DNA of 64,000 nt from Coriolopsis trogii. Taxonomy: Eukaryota > Basidiomycota > Agaricomycetes > Polyporales > Polyporaceae. Below, one piece after another: positions 12,667 to 25,198 of this stretch. The notes under the pieces are model-generated. The model was not told where the DNA came from, searched no databases, and saw only the letters and a program-made list of their open reading frames with translations. Position numbers and translations under genes: made by a program. The stretch lies in NCBI GenBank assembly GCA_020543525.1, contig JAHYIO010000036.1, positions 744,001 through 808,000 on the forward strand. Reading direction: 5' to 3'. How positions within the stretch are numbered: the first letter of the stretch is position 1; each line of letters opens with the position of its first letter.

Positions 12667-14548
12667 CGGAAAGTCTGCTCGCGTAGCTCGGGTCCGGAGT
12701 ACGGTAGCAGTTCCACAGGCCGATGGCTGACGAAGAGTGTGGCGGATTGGGAAGAAAAGGCATCAAAGAATCGAGCAAAGTGAGTGGTGACGCCAACGTC
12801 GGACCTCAACATTCTTTGTCTGCAGTGAAGTTCCTCAGACAATACTTGACAACCTCTCGGCATACGTCGTGACTGCTGGGAGTGTGCGTTAGGTATGACG
12901 GAGTGCAAAAGATCGGCATAATGGCGTGCAAAATATTGACATGCCGTAGTACCTTCTGTCCCGACCTATGTACGTCTCGGACTTCTTCGAGGCTTCATGG
13001 AAATTCCACCCAGAATTTTCCAGTCTCTCAAACGCTATGCGGCGTATCGGTATAGAACGATGTATGGGGCGAAAAAGACGCTCACCATCTATTTCTTCCT
13101 TCTATGATCTTGTCCTATACAAGAAGTTAGCGCATAAGTTACCCCCCTCCCCTTGCCACTAGATCGAACCTCATGAGTGATAATGTACGTGCGGTGAGGC
13201 ACTGCGCAAGACTTACCTAGACCAATCGAAACTAGGGTCCGTCTTGCCACTACGGCTACCGACGCCACCCTTGAGGACCCCAGTATGCGCCTTATCACAA
13301 CATGTCCAAATATAATGCGAGTTGCGTATGCAGAGCTGTCTCATCCATCCATCCGGAAGGTCTTGTGGACGATGGAGGTGGAGGACTGATCGCTCACTGG
13401 GGGGTGCTTTTGCTCCATGGCCAAGAGTGAGTTCTGTGCACGGTTCTGGGTCTGGTAGTACTTGTTGGTTTGGATTCTCTATCTTATACCTGAAGTAGAG
13501 CTATTATATTCCTGCGCCCAAGTCCTATCGATGGCAACGGCATGCGCGGGCGAAGTACTTATACTTGTAAGTTGTGGGTGCTAGGATGGATAGGACCCAC
13601 CTCTCTCCATCATTCATCTCACGCCCAGCGCGGTATAAGCGTATCAACCGAGCTTTCAAGCATACCAATAGAGCATTGAAAGCTGATTGGTCACCACGCT
13701 CGAAGTGGCTGCTGAGGACTGGTACCGTGCGTGTGGTGCCAGCGATGGGTGGAGGTTGCCATCCCTGTTCTCTTGCATGTGAGATCAGATTTCTGGCAAA
13801 ATAGTGACTGTATCAGTCATGAAAGGTCTCACAGACGAGCATGAAGATACTTACCGAACTTCAGATCGAGAGGCAAAGAGACGGAGTTCGGTGGGGTATG
13901 ACCTGGTATGGCTTGGGTACGACATCCGGGGCGAGATTATCTTATCTTATCTAGAGGAATGCAAAGGCGTTGAGTCTCTCGACCTCCTGGTCCTCCTCTC
14001 CTTCAATCTTGTCTTGCCTCGAGATCCGAAACGTCGACTGTTGTCTCCCTCTCGCTGAGCTGCCATCCTGTTGCCATATTGGTGTGCTCACACCGCCGCG
14101 CCGAACAGACATCAGAGTCATCGGACGTCAAGTCACCGGTTTCACGCGGTCATACGTTTTGCGGCAACTAGGGCACAAGCTACACTATGTTGTTGCAGAG
14201 CCGCGAGGAAGAGGATTCATTATAGTACTGTTTGAGGACATGCAAGAAGGTGCGAGTCGTAAATCGTTATCATCATCTCGCCACTTCCCTAGCCCCTGCT
14301 GTCGTCATATCTGCTGAGGTATCTGCTGTGCCGGAGAGTGCTCGTATCCATATTCGAATGTCAGATGATGCTTTCATTCACCATACATTGCACGAGTCAG
14401 ATTCTGGTTCGGTGAACTCTTCCGCTTATACGCATCTGTTGGGAGCAAGCGGAGCACAATCAAGTAGTGCGCGTGGACATGTTCAAAGGCACGTTCGTTA
14501 TTCATTCTCTCTAGGTCATAACACGACTACGTCTACGTCGTGGGGGTA
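12667..14548. other. Intergenic, no gene supported
   Basis: Short frames in all directions, none with a recognisable domain. A TCTTA micro-repeat occurs near 13937-13952. The frame at 14232-14696 plus strand overlaps the last exons of the aldo-keto reductase in antisense and is a shadow. Confidence 0.45.
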
Positions 14549-16145
14549 TCACTGCTGGGTCGTGCGAATGGGTTCGGGGCGCGGCCACCTGACGAAGTTG
14601 GCAGCATCCGTGCTCAAGAAGATATGGTGCGAGCCGTCGCCCTGTTGGTTCGACAGATCAGCGTGTCGCTCACAGGTAGACTATGCGAGTATGTGAAAGA
14701 CTTACACAGAAGTCATGAGGGACACCGACGCTGAACGGCAACGCGTCCTCGAGGTACTTAATCTGTGCCGGGGAAAGCGAGATATCGAGGGCCTGGATGT
14801 TTGCGTCCAGGTGCTCGACCTTGCGGCCGCCGACGATGGGGAAGACGTGCGTCGTCTTGTGCATCACATAGGCAATGGCGACTGCACATGAGGACATCTC
14901 GTCAGCTCAGATGGCCCAGAACGCATATACGGCGCACCCACCAGCTTGAATGCTCGAGGCGCCGACCTCCTTGGCGACCACTTCGAGAGCCTTGCACACC
15001 TTGCGCTCATCCTCGGTGCGCTCCCAGTTCGGCCTGAAGGTCATCCGGCCTGTTGAAGGTGTCAGCTACGCGTTTGGGACGATGAAAGTGCGGTGCTACG
15101 TACCCAATTCACCCGTCTTGCGGCGCTGCTCCTCCTCCTCATCGGTACGGATGTAACCACCGCCCAAGACGTTCCAAGGTGCGAGTGCCATACCTAAGAT
15201 TGTTCGGTCAGTGTCCAGATTACGCAACAAATCGCTGCAAACATTCGAACTAGTATCTTACCCTCAGCCCGCGCCATGGGAATGATTTCGCGCTCAAAGT
15301 CGCGCTGGATGATGCTCCACTTGCCCTGGTAGACGACGAAGGGTGTCTTACCGGTTTGGCGAGCGTACATGTTCGCTTTGGACACAATCCAGGCGGGAGT
15401 ATCAGACACGCCCTGCGAACGATCTCTAGTCGGTATGTGCTCCAAAATATCGAACCGAGAGTAGCTTACCAGGTACAAGACCTTGCCCGACGCAACGAGG
15501 TTGTGGAGGCCGTTCATGACTTCCTCAACGGAGGTGTCCCAGTCCCACTGCGCATGGCCGGTCAGTGCTAGATTCTTAAGACTTTGCGCAGTAGACTCAC
15601 CCAGTGAACGTAGAGGATGTCAATGTAATGCGTGCGCAGCTTCTTCAGCGAGGCCTCGACGGACAGGAGCATGGACTTGACGTTGTTCCCCGTGTAGTTG
15701 GCCTTCTGCGGGATGTCGTTCCGGCCGCGCTTGAAGTTCGTCGTGTACTGCAAACCCGTCCAGCCTCATCAGTCTCCTCCATCTACTGCCCCCCTGCAGC
15801 CAACGGCATACAGCCAAACATATCGCTTGACGTGCGTACCTTCGTAGCGATGATCATCTGGTCGCGGATACCGCGCTTCTCCATCCATTCGCCGATGAAC
15901 TCCTCCGAGGACTCGTCCTGGTAGTGGTTCGCGGTGTCGATGAAGTTGCCGCCCTTGTCGTAGTACGCGTCGAGGAGCTTGAAGCTCGACTCCTTCGACG
16001 TCGCGCCCATACCGAAGTTGCCCCACTTGTCGCCGATGGACATCGCGCCCAGTGCGAGCGGCGAGACGTGGATGCCCGCCAGGGGCGCGAGCGGGCGATA
16101 GTAGCCGAGCTTCGTCGGGGGAGGGGGGCACTGCCAGCTGGACAT
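14549..16145 (-). CDS. Aldo-keto reductase, aryl-alcohol dehydrogenase type
   Basis: Predicted NADPH-dependent reductase of aldehydes to alcohols, cytosolic. The frame opens [19 protein letters not shown] and shows the AKR landmarks: [39 protein letters not shown] (catalytic Asp and Tyr), MIIATKV (catalytic Lys), and [20 protein letters not shown] (catalytic His). Further exons give [36 protein letters not shown], and [20 protein letters not shown] followed by [14 protein letters not shown]. The last exon, joined across a GTAAGT intron near 14,700, reads [20 protein letters not shown] and ends at TGA 14549. I chose the ATG at 16145 because a TATA-like box lies 109 bases upstream, inside the longer open frame. 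Total about 385 residues, normal for the family. It lies 975 bases downstream of the PKS on the same strand, so it may act on a polyketide aldehyde (inference). Confidence 0.93.
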
Positions 16146-17120
16146 CGCTTTCGTTCGTGAGGAGGCTAACGGGGTAGGGGTTCTGGGCGCGATAGGGTGC
16201 GGTGTCGGGGTATAGCAGCGAGGCGTTTGTTCCAGCTTATACAGAGGAGAGGACTTATATGCGCAGGCGCGGCTTTGAGAGGACACAAACGAGTTGGCGC
16301 TCCCGTCACGTAGATCACCGCATGTCTTCCGCTCCTTACGGACCCGGGACCAGACATCACACTACACGACTGGAAGTATCGAAAGCGAGCGAGGTTCAAC
16401 GCGAATCAGGGCGACTAGCTTCTGGTAGTTACGCGGCATTATGTGCGGTATGGAAATCGCCATCGAAATCGACATGCGGGGTGGAGACAATTGATAAGGC
16501 GGAGTTGTTGAGATTCATCGTTCACGGTAGTGCTACACGATGTTTTGGAATGCGTTGCCAAGGCCTTCTCTTATGCACCCCAAAGTTCAAACGTCCCTTA
16601 CTGATGGGAGCCGTGTCAGACATGCAGAATTCGAATCCACACAAAGTGCAGAACTGTACGTAACTGCAGGCCGCGACCGTCCACCCTCCGTTGGTTCTTT
16701 GGTGCTAAAATCAGCGCATGGTAGATAGGGTTCAAGCGACGTTCCATATGATACGTCGCGAGGCCTGCGGCGTTGCTCCGAGGCGAGATTGGGAGGGCGA
16801 GGTGTGAGAAGAAACTCGCCATAAACGCTCTACCACACCGCCCACAAATTGATGATCAGAACGTACGGTGAGCGGACTGAAGGATCGCCATGGCGGATGA
16901 CAGCGGTTATACGGGACCAATAGATTCGTACTCGCCCGCGTACCTGGGCGGGGGAAGCAATCTTGCCGCGTAATGTCCCGATGCATATTTGGAGCCACGC
17001 ATTCTAACTAATACTCAGGAAATTGACGGGAACCAATGTGATAGTAAAATACAGGATCTAACTTGAAGCAGACGAAACCGCCGAGCAGAGACATGAAACG
17101 CGCGTGAGTAAGTAACCGAT
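16146..17120. other. Intergenic between PKS 3' end and aldo-keto reductase promoter
   Basis: Holds the PKS 3' untranslated region and the upstream region of the reductase. The plus frame 16202-16663 (153 codons) has no motif and overlaps the promoter; I do not call it. Confidence 0.5.
16254..16260 (-). promoter_or_regulatory. TATA-like box of the aldo-keto reductase
   Basis: ATATAAG on the minus strand, 109 bases before the ATG at 16145. Confidence 0.5.
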
Positions 17121-20100
17121 CTATTTCGCCACACCCGCATCGACTCTAGCCTGGATGTCCTTGATGGCCAAATCCGCAAGGAGTTGCAGCTGTGTGATCG
17201 CGAGCAGCGGACGCAAGGCGTAGGACAGCGCCACGGCAGAGAGCGAGTCAAGGCCGTACGTCGTCAGCGGGACGTCAACGGACACCTCGCTCTCCTTCAA
17301 GTCGAGCACACTGCACACAATCTCGGTGACCGTCGCAGGGCGAGCCTGCTCGGCCTCGACAGCGGCGTCCGCGTCCTTGGGCACAAGGTGGTCGTAGACA
17401 GTCGAAAAGCCGATGTTCTCGCGAATCGAGAGCCAGTTGAAGTCAGGAACGTATTGCCATACTTGCCGGCCACTGCGGAGTAGCCTCAGCCCGTCTCCGA
17501 TGTAGTCGCACAGCGCTGCAGCGGGAGTCAGTGTCGAGTTCATGCTTGAGACGCAGGAGAATCACCTTGGCCAGTCATTCCCCATCTCTTGACGTGCCTA
17601 AGTCGAGTGGCGTAGTGAGAGTCGTCGTTCATGAGTAGGAAACTGCTGTCGGTGATAAGGGGAGCGATGAGACTGTACGCGTTCTTGTACTTCTTCGTCA
17701 TGCCCGCCAGCGCGGTGTTTGCACTGTAGATTGCGTGAGCAGGAAGTTAGATGCTAGTACGGAGCAGTACATAACTTACGAGGTATAGTTGGTCTGCCCG
17801 GGGTTACCGAACAGACCGGTTACGGACGAGAATGCGATGAAGAAGTCGAGGGAGGGAATGTCGACGACGCTCTCCAGAACGGCGAAGGCCGTCAGTTTCG
17901 GGGGGAATGCGCGCTCAAAGGACTCTTCCGTGTGTGATGCGAACGTGCTGTCGGAGAGCAGAGCTGTGAGCAGCATGCAGCCACCGAGAGGTCGTTTCAG
18001 TCCGGACACCAATGCCGCCATGTCTGGGGACGAAGTCGCGTCTACAGCCAGAGTCTCGACGGTGACGTCGGGGCGACTCCGCAAGTACACGAGGATACGC
18101 TCAGCAATGTAATCGCCGTGGCGAGCAAGAGTGCTTTCTCCAGATCGCGACGTCAAGATAATATGACGAGCCCCGTTCTGTGCATACAAGTTAGTTGAAC
18201 CACCCCTCGATAGTGAGGCGGCGAACCCCATACCTGGTACATCCAAAGTGAAATCTGCAGACCGAGACTACCAACACCTCCAACGAGTAGGTAAGCTTTC
18301 TCCGGGTCGAAGAGTTCTGATGCGTGAGGGACGACACTGGGGACCTCCTCGAGGAAGTTTATGAGAGGAGTGTACTTGATGCTGGAGACGTTCGAGAACG
18401 CGACGGCATGTCGAAGGGCGTCGCCCAACGCCCATGGATTCTGTGCCGCGAAGGGAGAGAGGTCCTCGTCTGAGACATTCCATAGGGACAGATGACCACG
18501 TCGGCCTGCGATGGAGCGCAAAACTGTGATATCCTTGGAGTCGCGGGTGCCGGAGAAGATGAACGACGGCGCCTTGACGTAACTGGCCTCGAGTGCTGAG
18601 GCCAATAACGAGGAACCAGCAACAACTTCCATGCCGAGCTTAGTGCACGCATCGCCAAGTTGAACGCGCAGCTGCTCGTCGTCCTCAACGACGAGCGCTC
18701 GAGAGCCACGAAGGCGCCTGGGATCGAGTGAGCCGACGGCATGGGCAACGAGAGTCAGCGCAAGTAGGGCGGAATCCGGGGAAGTGGAGTCTGCCGACGC
18801 GGCGTTCGCAACCTCAACGAAGGAGCCGATGTGAGCGAGCAGGTGGGTGCTGATAGGCTGCGAGGTGATGCCCACAACCTGCTGCGCTACGCCATCGACG
18901 GCCCCGACATATACCCAATGGGGACCATGGCGAGCGACTACTCCCTGGACGTGCACAACAGCATGATCTTCGACAGCATGGGGCACCGAGGTCTGAGCAA
19001 CCTTCCCATTCTCGACCTTCCATGGCTTCTGAGGATCGAACGGTGCGTCCGAAGCCGGAGGTTCGACGAGCTCGACGCGAGGCACAGTGACGCTCCCGTC
19101 GGCCGCAACGTACAAGTCGAGGTCGTCCGTCTGGGTGTGCAAGAGGTGCTGGATGGCCTTCTCTTTCTGAGCCGGCGTCCAGGAGGCGTCGAAGATGGCA
19201 ACCCTGACCGTCCACGCAGCGAACTCCTTGCGCAACGACCGCGTGAAGCCGAGGGAGGCGTCACCGTTCAGGCCATCGTCGGCTACGAAGAGAATCGACA
19301 GCGGCTCGAGAGGGTCGTGCGCCAAGAGCGTCTTCTGGATTTTCATCTCTTCCCCTCGGACATATGGGATGACGAGCGCTCCGACGTGGCTCGGGTCCGC
19401 TGGTTCTCCATGTCCATTTGCATTAGTCGCGTGGCCGTTAGTATGGATTGCTCCGGTGTCTTCGTTTGCTCCAGGCGCATAGGCGGCAAGTGAGAGATCG
19501 ATGGACTTGTAGACGACGTCAAATCGCTTCTCGACGTGCTTCAACCGGTGACCGTGTAGGGTGATCTCGGCTCCTTCGATGACGAACAAGGGGACGCCTT
19601 GCGGGTTCGTGATGGTGAAATTGTAAGTGATAGTCTCTGCAGGAGGTTCATGAGTACGCCGCGGCATCCGCTTGCAAGAACGGATCAACTCACCAGGGGT
19701 CCAATTTACGAATGTCGCGTGCGCAAAGATGGTGGATGGCAGAGGCCGCTCCTTGAACGCCGGACAGAGACGGAGAGCGGTGATCTTGGAAGGCAGATGG
19801 TAGAGATTGGGGTCGTGGTTGCCGGTGATGCGAGGGCTGATAACGACGTGTATGGCAGCATCGAGGATAGCGGGATGGAGGATATAGTCCGTGACGCTGC
19901 AAGAAGGTCCGCGGTCAGAGACGCGTGCGCGAAAGAAGACAAGCGAGCGACGTACTTCGGGATGTCCGTATCCCAAGCGCGGATCTCGGTGAGGGCTTCT
20001 ACCGCACCATTCAGGCCTGTGCCAATATGACATTTACGGATCCGACGGTACATCCGACCAAACTGTGCGAATGATTCAACCTCAGGATAGAACACTGTAT

Positions 20101-23100
20101 CACCTTCATCAGCCATAAGTCGGACTTTGCAAGAGCTCGAGCATCACGTACGGTTCATGTCCACGGGCTTTGTCCGTTGACGGATCGCATCGAGGTCAAG
20201 CGGAGCAATGTCCCGGTCTTGGATAGGGTCCAAGGACAGGAAACCAGTCGCATGCAGGCGGTTATACTATGCAACGGGTCAGGACGACAGTTACCAAATG
20301 TGAGCGTAAAACGACATACGTTGACGGGCCACGACTTGGTCCAGTCGGTCGATGAAGCGCTGCTGACGCTCCACTTGGTTCCCTCAAGCTTGACCTGAAC
20401 AGGAAGGGGTCTCTCATGCGAGAGCGACAGGAGCCCGTGGAATTGGACATTGTAGACGGCGCTAGCGCCATACTCGAGGGCCTAGGATAGACGAAATTGT
20501 GAGCGTTCGTGACTTGCGTCCACAACGATGTTCACTTACCATCTCCATGAAGCCCGCAGCAGGCATGATCGGCTCGCCCTTGATAACATGGTCAGCGAGA
20601 CCAGGATGAGTGCGAACGTTCATCTCGAGCTGGAGGTAGTTCATAGGGCCATTGCGATGCTGGCGCTGTCGCGCGATCTCCGCGGTCGGCGCGCGCCATG
20701 GGACGACCTTGGGCGCAAACGGATACTTGGGGAGGGTTCCAGTGAAGCGCCCCGCATTGGCGTACAAAGTGTCAAAGTCGACGCAGTTGTGGCCGGCCGC
20801 GACGACCTTCCCCAGCGCCGTCAGGAACTCGAACACTTCGATTCCTGGCTCAGGGGCGCGAGGACGACGAAGCGGGCAAGTGATCGTGACGCTATCGCGT
20901 CCCTCAGTCATAGACTGAAGATAGCTGATGAGGACCGGGTGCGGGCCAATCTCCACGAATGTGCACGCCTTGTTCTTACGGACCATCGCTTGGATGGCGT
21001 CCGTGAACCGTACAGGACCGAGTGTGCCGTCCCAGTAGTACTGTGGATCGAAAGCGCGACTGAACACATCTCCGGTTACGGTCGAGTAGGTCGTGACCTT
21101 GGGAGTAGAAATCTCATGGCGAGCGAAGAGCTCAGCGATGAGCTGCTGGAACTCAGCGCGACACAGCTCCATCATCGCCGAGTGGACCGGGACGCGTGTC
21201 TTCAGCTTCCGAGCAAAGACGCCGGCCGCGGTAGCCTTCGCGACTGCCAGGTCGATATGGGACTCGGCGCCCGACAATGTAACGGCGGTCGGAGTGTTGT
21301 AGCATCCTATCGAAAGCACACCCTCGCCCAACTCTGCGTTCACTTCGTCGATGATCTTCTGAGCGTCCTTCGGCGAGCACGATACCGCAGCCATAGTGCC
21401 CTTTGCTTCCTCCACCACTGCAAGGGCGCGCCCACGGGCGATAGCAAGCTCCAGAGCGGCCGCTTTCGACGCGGCGCCCGACGCGTATAGTACCGCAGTC
21501 TCGCCCGCCGAGTGACCGACGACGATGTCCGGGCGAACACCGACCGCAGCCAGCGTGTCAATGAGAGCCAGCTGAAGCATCGTCAGGGCCGGGAGGGTCA
21601 GAGAAATAGGCCAGGGATCCCCGAGCGTGTCTTTCGCGTCGGCGGCCGCGCCACTGAATATCCCGGTAGACTCGATGAGCGAGGTCCCGACGACATTAGC
21701 GTAGATTGCGTCGAGTTCCACGATGCTCGCGCGGAAGGGCGCGCTGGCCTTGAACAGCTCCCGACCCACTGTGAAGAGCACGAAAGGTCAGTATCATATA
21801 TCGCACGGGAGAGAGTCACGTAAGTAACGTACTATGGAAGTGCTGGGTGCCCTGTCCTGAGAAGACGAATACAATTGGTGGACGTGCCTTCGGAGCTAGC
21901 GCGGGCTTGCTCAGGTTCGAGGACTTGGGAGAACCAAGAACGGCGAACGACCGCCATGTCATGGAGCGCGCACGGCGACCCAGTGTACGTGCGAGTGCGC
22001 CCTTCTCGCTCGAAGAGGCCGCAGTATTCAGGAGCGCTTCTCCTAGCTCTGACGCTGAGCGAGGTGACAGCGCGCCGGCAATTAGGAGGGTAGGAATGTC
22101 GACATCGCCGGTCCAGAACGGCATTCGTGGAGAGCGTGGTGGGGGACCTTGCACTACGGCATGTCCATTGGCACCGCCAATCCCCGAACTCGTCATGGCT
22201 ATCAAAGGCAGTCCGTCTGCTGACCGGCATCGTAGAGACTCAGGCTCGCGCGGCACGCGCAGACGGAACTGCGACCATCTGATTGCGGGATTCGGTCGTG
22301 TCAAGTTGACGTTCGGTGGGATCTTCCCTGTCTCGAAAATCCCGCAGATCTTGCAGAGCGACGCTAAGAAGGCTGTAATCTCAAGGTGGCTATAATGGCT
22401 CTCAATCATACATCCAGGAGAGAACCGCACGTGTGACTCACCCGATGTTGCCCTTGACACTTCCTATGACAAGCTCATCATCGCGCTTGAATTCTGCCCC
22501 GACCCAATTGGCTTCCGTGGGGTCACCTTGGGCGGTACCTGCAGCATTGGCAATGCGATCAGGTCAGGCAAGTTACTGAAGACATCGGGTTGATTTGCAT
22601 CACCTGTAGCGTGTAGTTCTATGAAATCAACATCTTGTGGCGCGCGCTGTGCTTCGCGGAACGCACGAAGCATAGCTTCGCGTTGCGCCGGAGCAGCAGG
22701 CGCGTTCGCAGGGACCAGCGACCCTGAGGAGTTGACGCCGGTTCCCAAAATCTACAGGGCCCATCAGCTTCAATAACTCGAGCGAACATCGTGGCGAAAT
22801 GCAATCATACCGTGCCATAAACATGGTCAGAGTCACGAAGCGCAGCGTCAAGGGGCTTCAGGACAATCGAGACAACGCCTTCCCCACGACCAAATCTGTT
22901 ATGCAAACTGTGAGTGGAACGTGACTCAAAGCATGAGAAGTGGCTTACCCGTTCGCGGAGATGTCAAACGGTTTACATTTACCGTCGGGGGACATGATGC
23001 CGCCATGCGTGTAGGACAGCCATTCTGCGAACCTTCAAAAAGATGAGTGAGTCTAAAAGACGCCCAAAATGCGATAACAAACCTATGGTTGATCTGTGCG

Positions 23101-23860
23101 CCGCCGACCACAGCTGCCTCGCACTCCCCGTTTCGCAGGGCTTGGACGGCCAGGTGAGTGGCGTACAAGCTCGAGCTGCAAGCGGTGTCGATAGGAACGC
23201 TGGGTCCACGAAGATCGAGATGGAATGAGATTCGGTTCGCGATCATCGAGGGCACATTCGCAAAGGAACCCGCGATCTCACTATCGTCCTGTGTAATGGA
23301 TGAAGTCATATGCCGACGCAAGAGAGACGACAACACGTACGTGTCCGGAGACAGAAATCATGTCATGAGCAACGGCCGACATGTAACAACCCACGTTCTT
23401 GCCCCTGTACTCGATTCCGGAGTCGCATAGGCTTAGGAAAGATACCTCAATCAACTTCCGGAGCCCAACAGGCATGAAGCGCGCATCTTTCGCTGTGATG
23501 CCGAACTCCATGTGATCAAACAAGTCGAGGTCCTTCAGGAACGCGCCAGTGTCGGTCAATACCTGACCAACAGCGCGTCCCCGAATACTAGCAAAGTGCC
23601 GTATCAGTCGTGCATGCTATCGGCCATAGGAAACGCGGCACAAACCTGCCGATATTGAATCTCGAAGGAGGAACAGACTCATATGCCTCGCCTTTGTTGA
23701 GGAGGAAATCAAAGAAGGAATGGTAGTCGAGGTCTGTATCTGCGAAGCTACCGCTGGGCAGCTGAGCGGCAACGCCGACCTAATCAGACGTAAGTCAGGA
23801 GCTCTCGATATCGACGAAGATGGATCTATGGGAGCGACGTACGATTGCGATTGGTTGCAT
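17121..23860 (-). CDS. Highly reducing type I polyketide synthase
   Basis: Builds a carbon chain from malonyl-type units. The start at 23860 gives MQPIAI, spliced to [20 protein letters not shown], a normal KS opening. KS: active Cys in [18 protein letters not shown] (near 23.19 kb), His in [14 protein letters not shown] once the intron is removed, and [19 protein letters not shown] near 21.51 kb, then [20 protein letters not shown] near 20.57 kb (HxxxGxxxxP) and [10 protein letters not shown] in the second half. Next comes a region matching the linker and ER position ([35 protein letters not shown]) without a dinucleotide-binding GxGxxG, so the ER looks dead. [18 protein letters not shown] and [19 protein letters not shown] (catalytic Ser and Tyr). 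[14 protein letters not shown] near 17.25 kb with the pantetheine Ser; stop at 17121. No C-methyltransferase and no thioesterase or reductase at the end. About 15 introns, roughly 2,000 residues, no broken frame seen. Confidence 0.95.
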
Positions 23861-25198
23861 CTCGACGGACGTGGTGATACAGCGGGTACAGGCGACGTGT
23901 GTTGCGGCGTCGCAAAGGATTTATACAAGTGACCTCGTCCTCGGCTTTGATAATTGAAGAAGAGGGGCCCTGATGGTCAGACGGTGCGATAGAAGGGACT
24001 ACGGCATGACCAAAGGTCTTTGGCTGGACGCAGCCTGAGCGCACGTTGTGATAACAGCGATCACAGACATGCGGAAACATAATGAGAATATTACTCTGTG
24101 ATGAGGTAGAAGCAGCCTGTCGTTTCCATCCGACGAGTCTGGGGAGGTGCCATGAGGAGTGTGTGGACGGAGATACTTACCATGCTCGGCCACGCGCTGG
24201 GCACGGAGTCTGAAACCGTTCGGGATGGCCCGATTGCAATCCACTCGATTTTGAGGCGCCCTCATCTCACTTCCTATCTGCTTGGTATTACTTACCGCAC
24301 CGTCCCTGAGTGCTCTTCACAATCCTCGTCAACTATAATCATAGCCGACGCAGGTCGCCCGCCGGATGACTCTTCCCTCGCTACTCTCCTTCAGGCGAAG
24401 GACTAATCGAAAACACATGGTAGCAACGCATCCGCCTCTCGCGGCTTGCTACACTCTGCTTGCACCCGTACGTATGACACTGGGAGCACAAGCACTTCTT
24501 TACACAATGCGAGATGTCGTGCCTGCAGACGACTACATCGCGTTGCAGCAGAAGACTGAAGGTTGCTGATCGTTTGTCGCCCGTGAATTGTGTGGGAAAC
24601 AACCTCCGGGACCGTCGAGGCCTGGCGCCCTCTAGATTTGACGCTTGGCGACCCTTCAAGACCCATGCACACCGCGGTGACCGCTCATCCTGGACCTCAT
24701 CAAATTTGTGAAAATGAGCCCGACGGGGGCGGTGCGAGGCTGCAAGATATTTCAAATCAGTCTGAGTCTACATCTTGTCACCGGATTGGGGTGTATCCCC
24801 CGGACTTCCCACTCGATCCGTGTCTAGGCGATGACTACCCGAGATCATAACAGATGATGCTTTTGTATGAAACTCCAGCTGGATACTCGTCAATGGTTTG
24901 TAGCCGACGCTCGCACGTTCGCAACGGATTTGATACTGAAAGGCCGTACAGTACAACCGCAGTATCTGGATGTTGCACGGGGTCAGTATGCAATCTCGGG
25001 TTCAACTCCAAACCATGGAACACTTCCATCTGATGGGCCCTTCTTGAATTGGCCCTATACGCATCAGCCCCACACACATCGCACTTCGCGTTCGGGGAGC
25101 GCTCCGTTTTGAAATAGATGGTATGGGACGCTGAGCTGACTTACGCTCTCCCTCCTCCTCTCCCTCCTCTTCTGTTCCCCCTCCCACCATCGTTCGCC
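23861..25198. other. Intergenic, divergent promoter region of PKS and DUF6534 copy 2
   Basis: 1.3 kb between the PKS start (minus) and the DUF6534 start (plus), long enough to hold the control regions of both. Frames such as minus 24381-24755 are rich in Arg and Cys, with no motif. A CT-rich tract at 25145-25195 just before the plus-strand ATG looks like a typical fungal pyrimidine-rich leader. Confidence 0.5.
23919..23925 (-). promoter_or_regulatory. TATA box of the PKS
   Basis: TATAAAT on the minus strand, 59 bases upstream of the PKS ATG at 23860. It also supports that short first exon as the true start. Confidence 0.6.

Noticed and set aside
16202..16663. 153-codon plus-strand frame
   Set aside because: Overlaps the aldo-keto reductase promoter and TATA box; no domain.
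18831..19493. 220-codon plus-strand frame
   Set aside because: Antisense to the PKS between DH and KR; no start context or domain.
20528..21490. 320-codon plus-strand frame
   Set aside because: Antisense to the AT part of the PKS; no motif, and the GC-rich coding strand explains the open frame.
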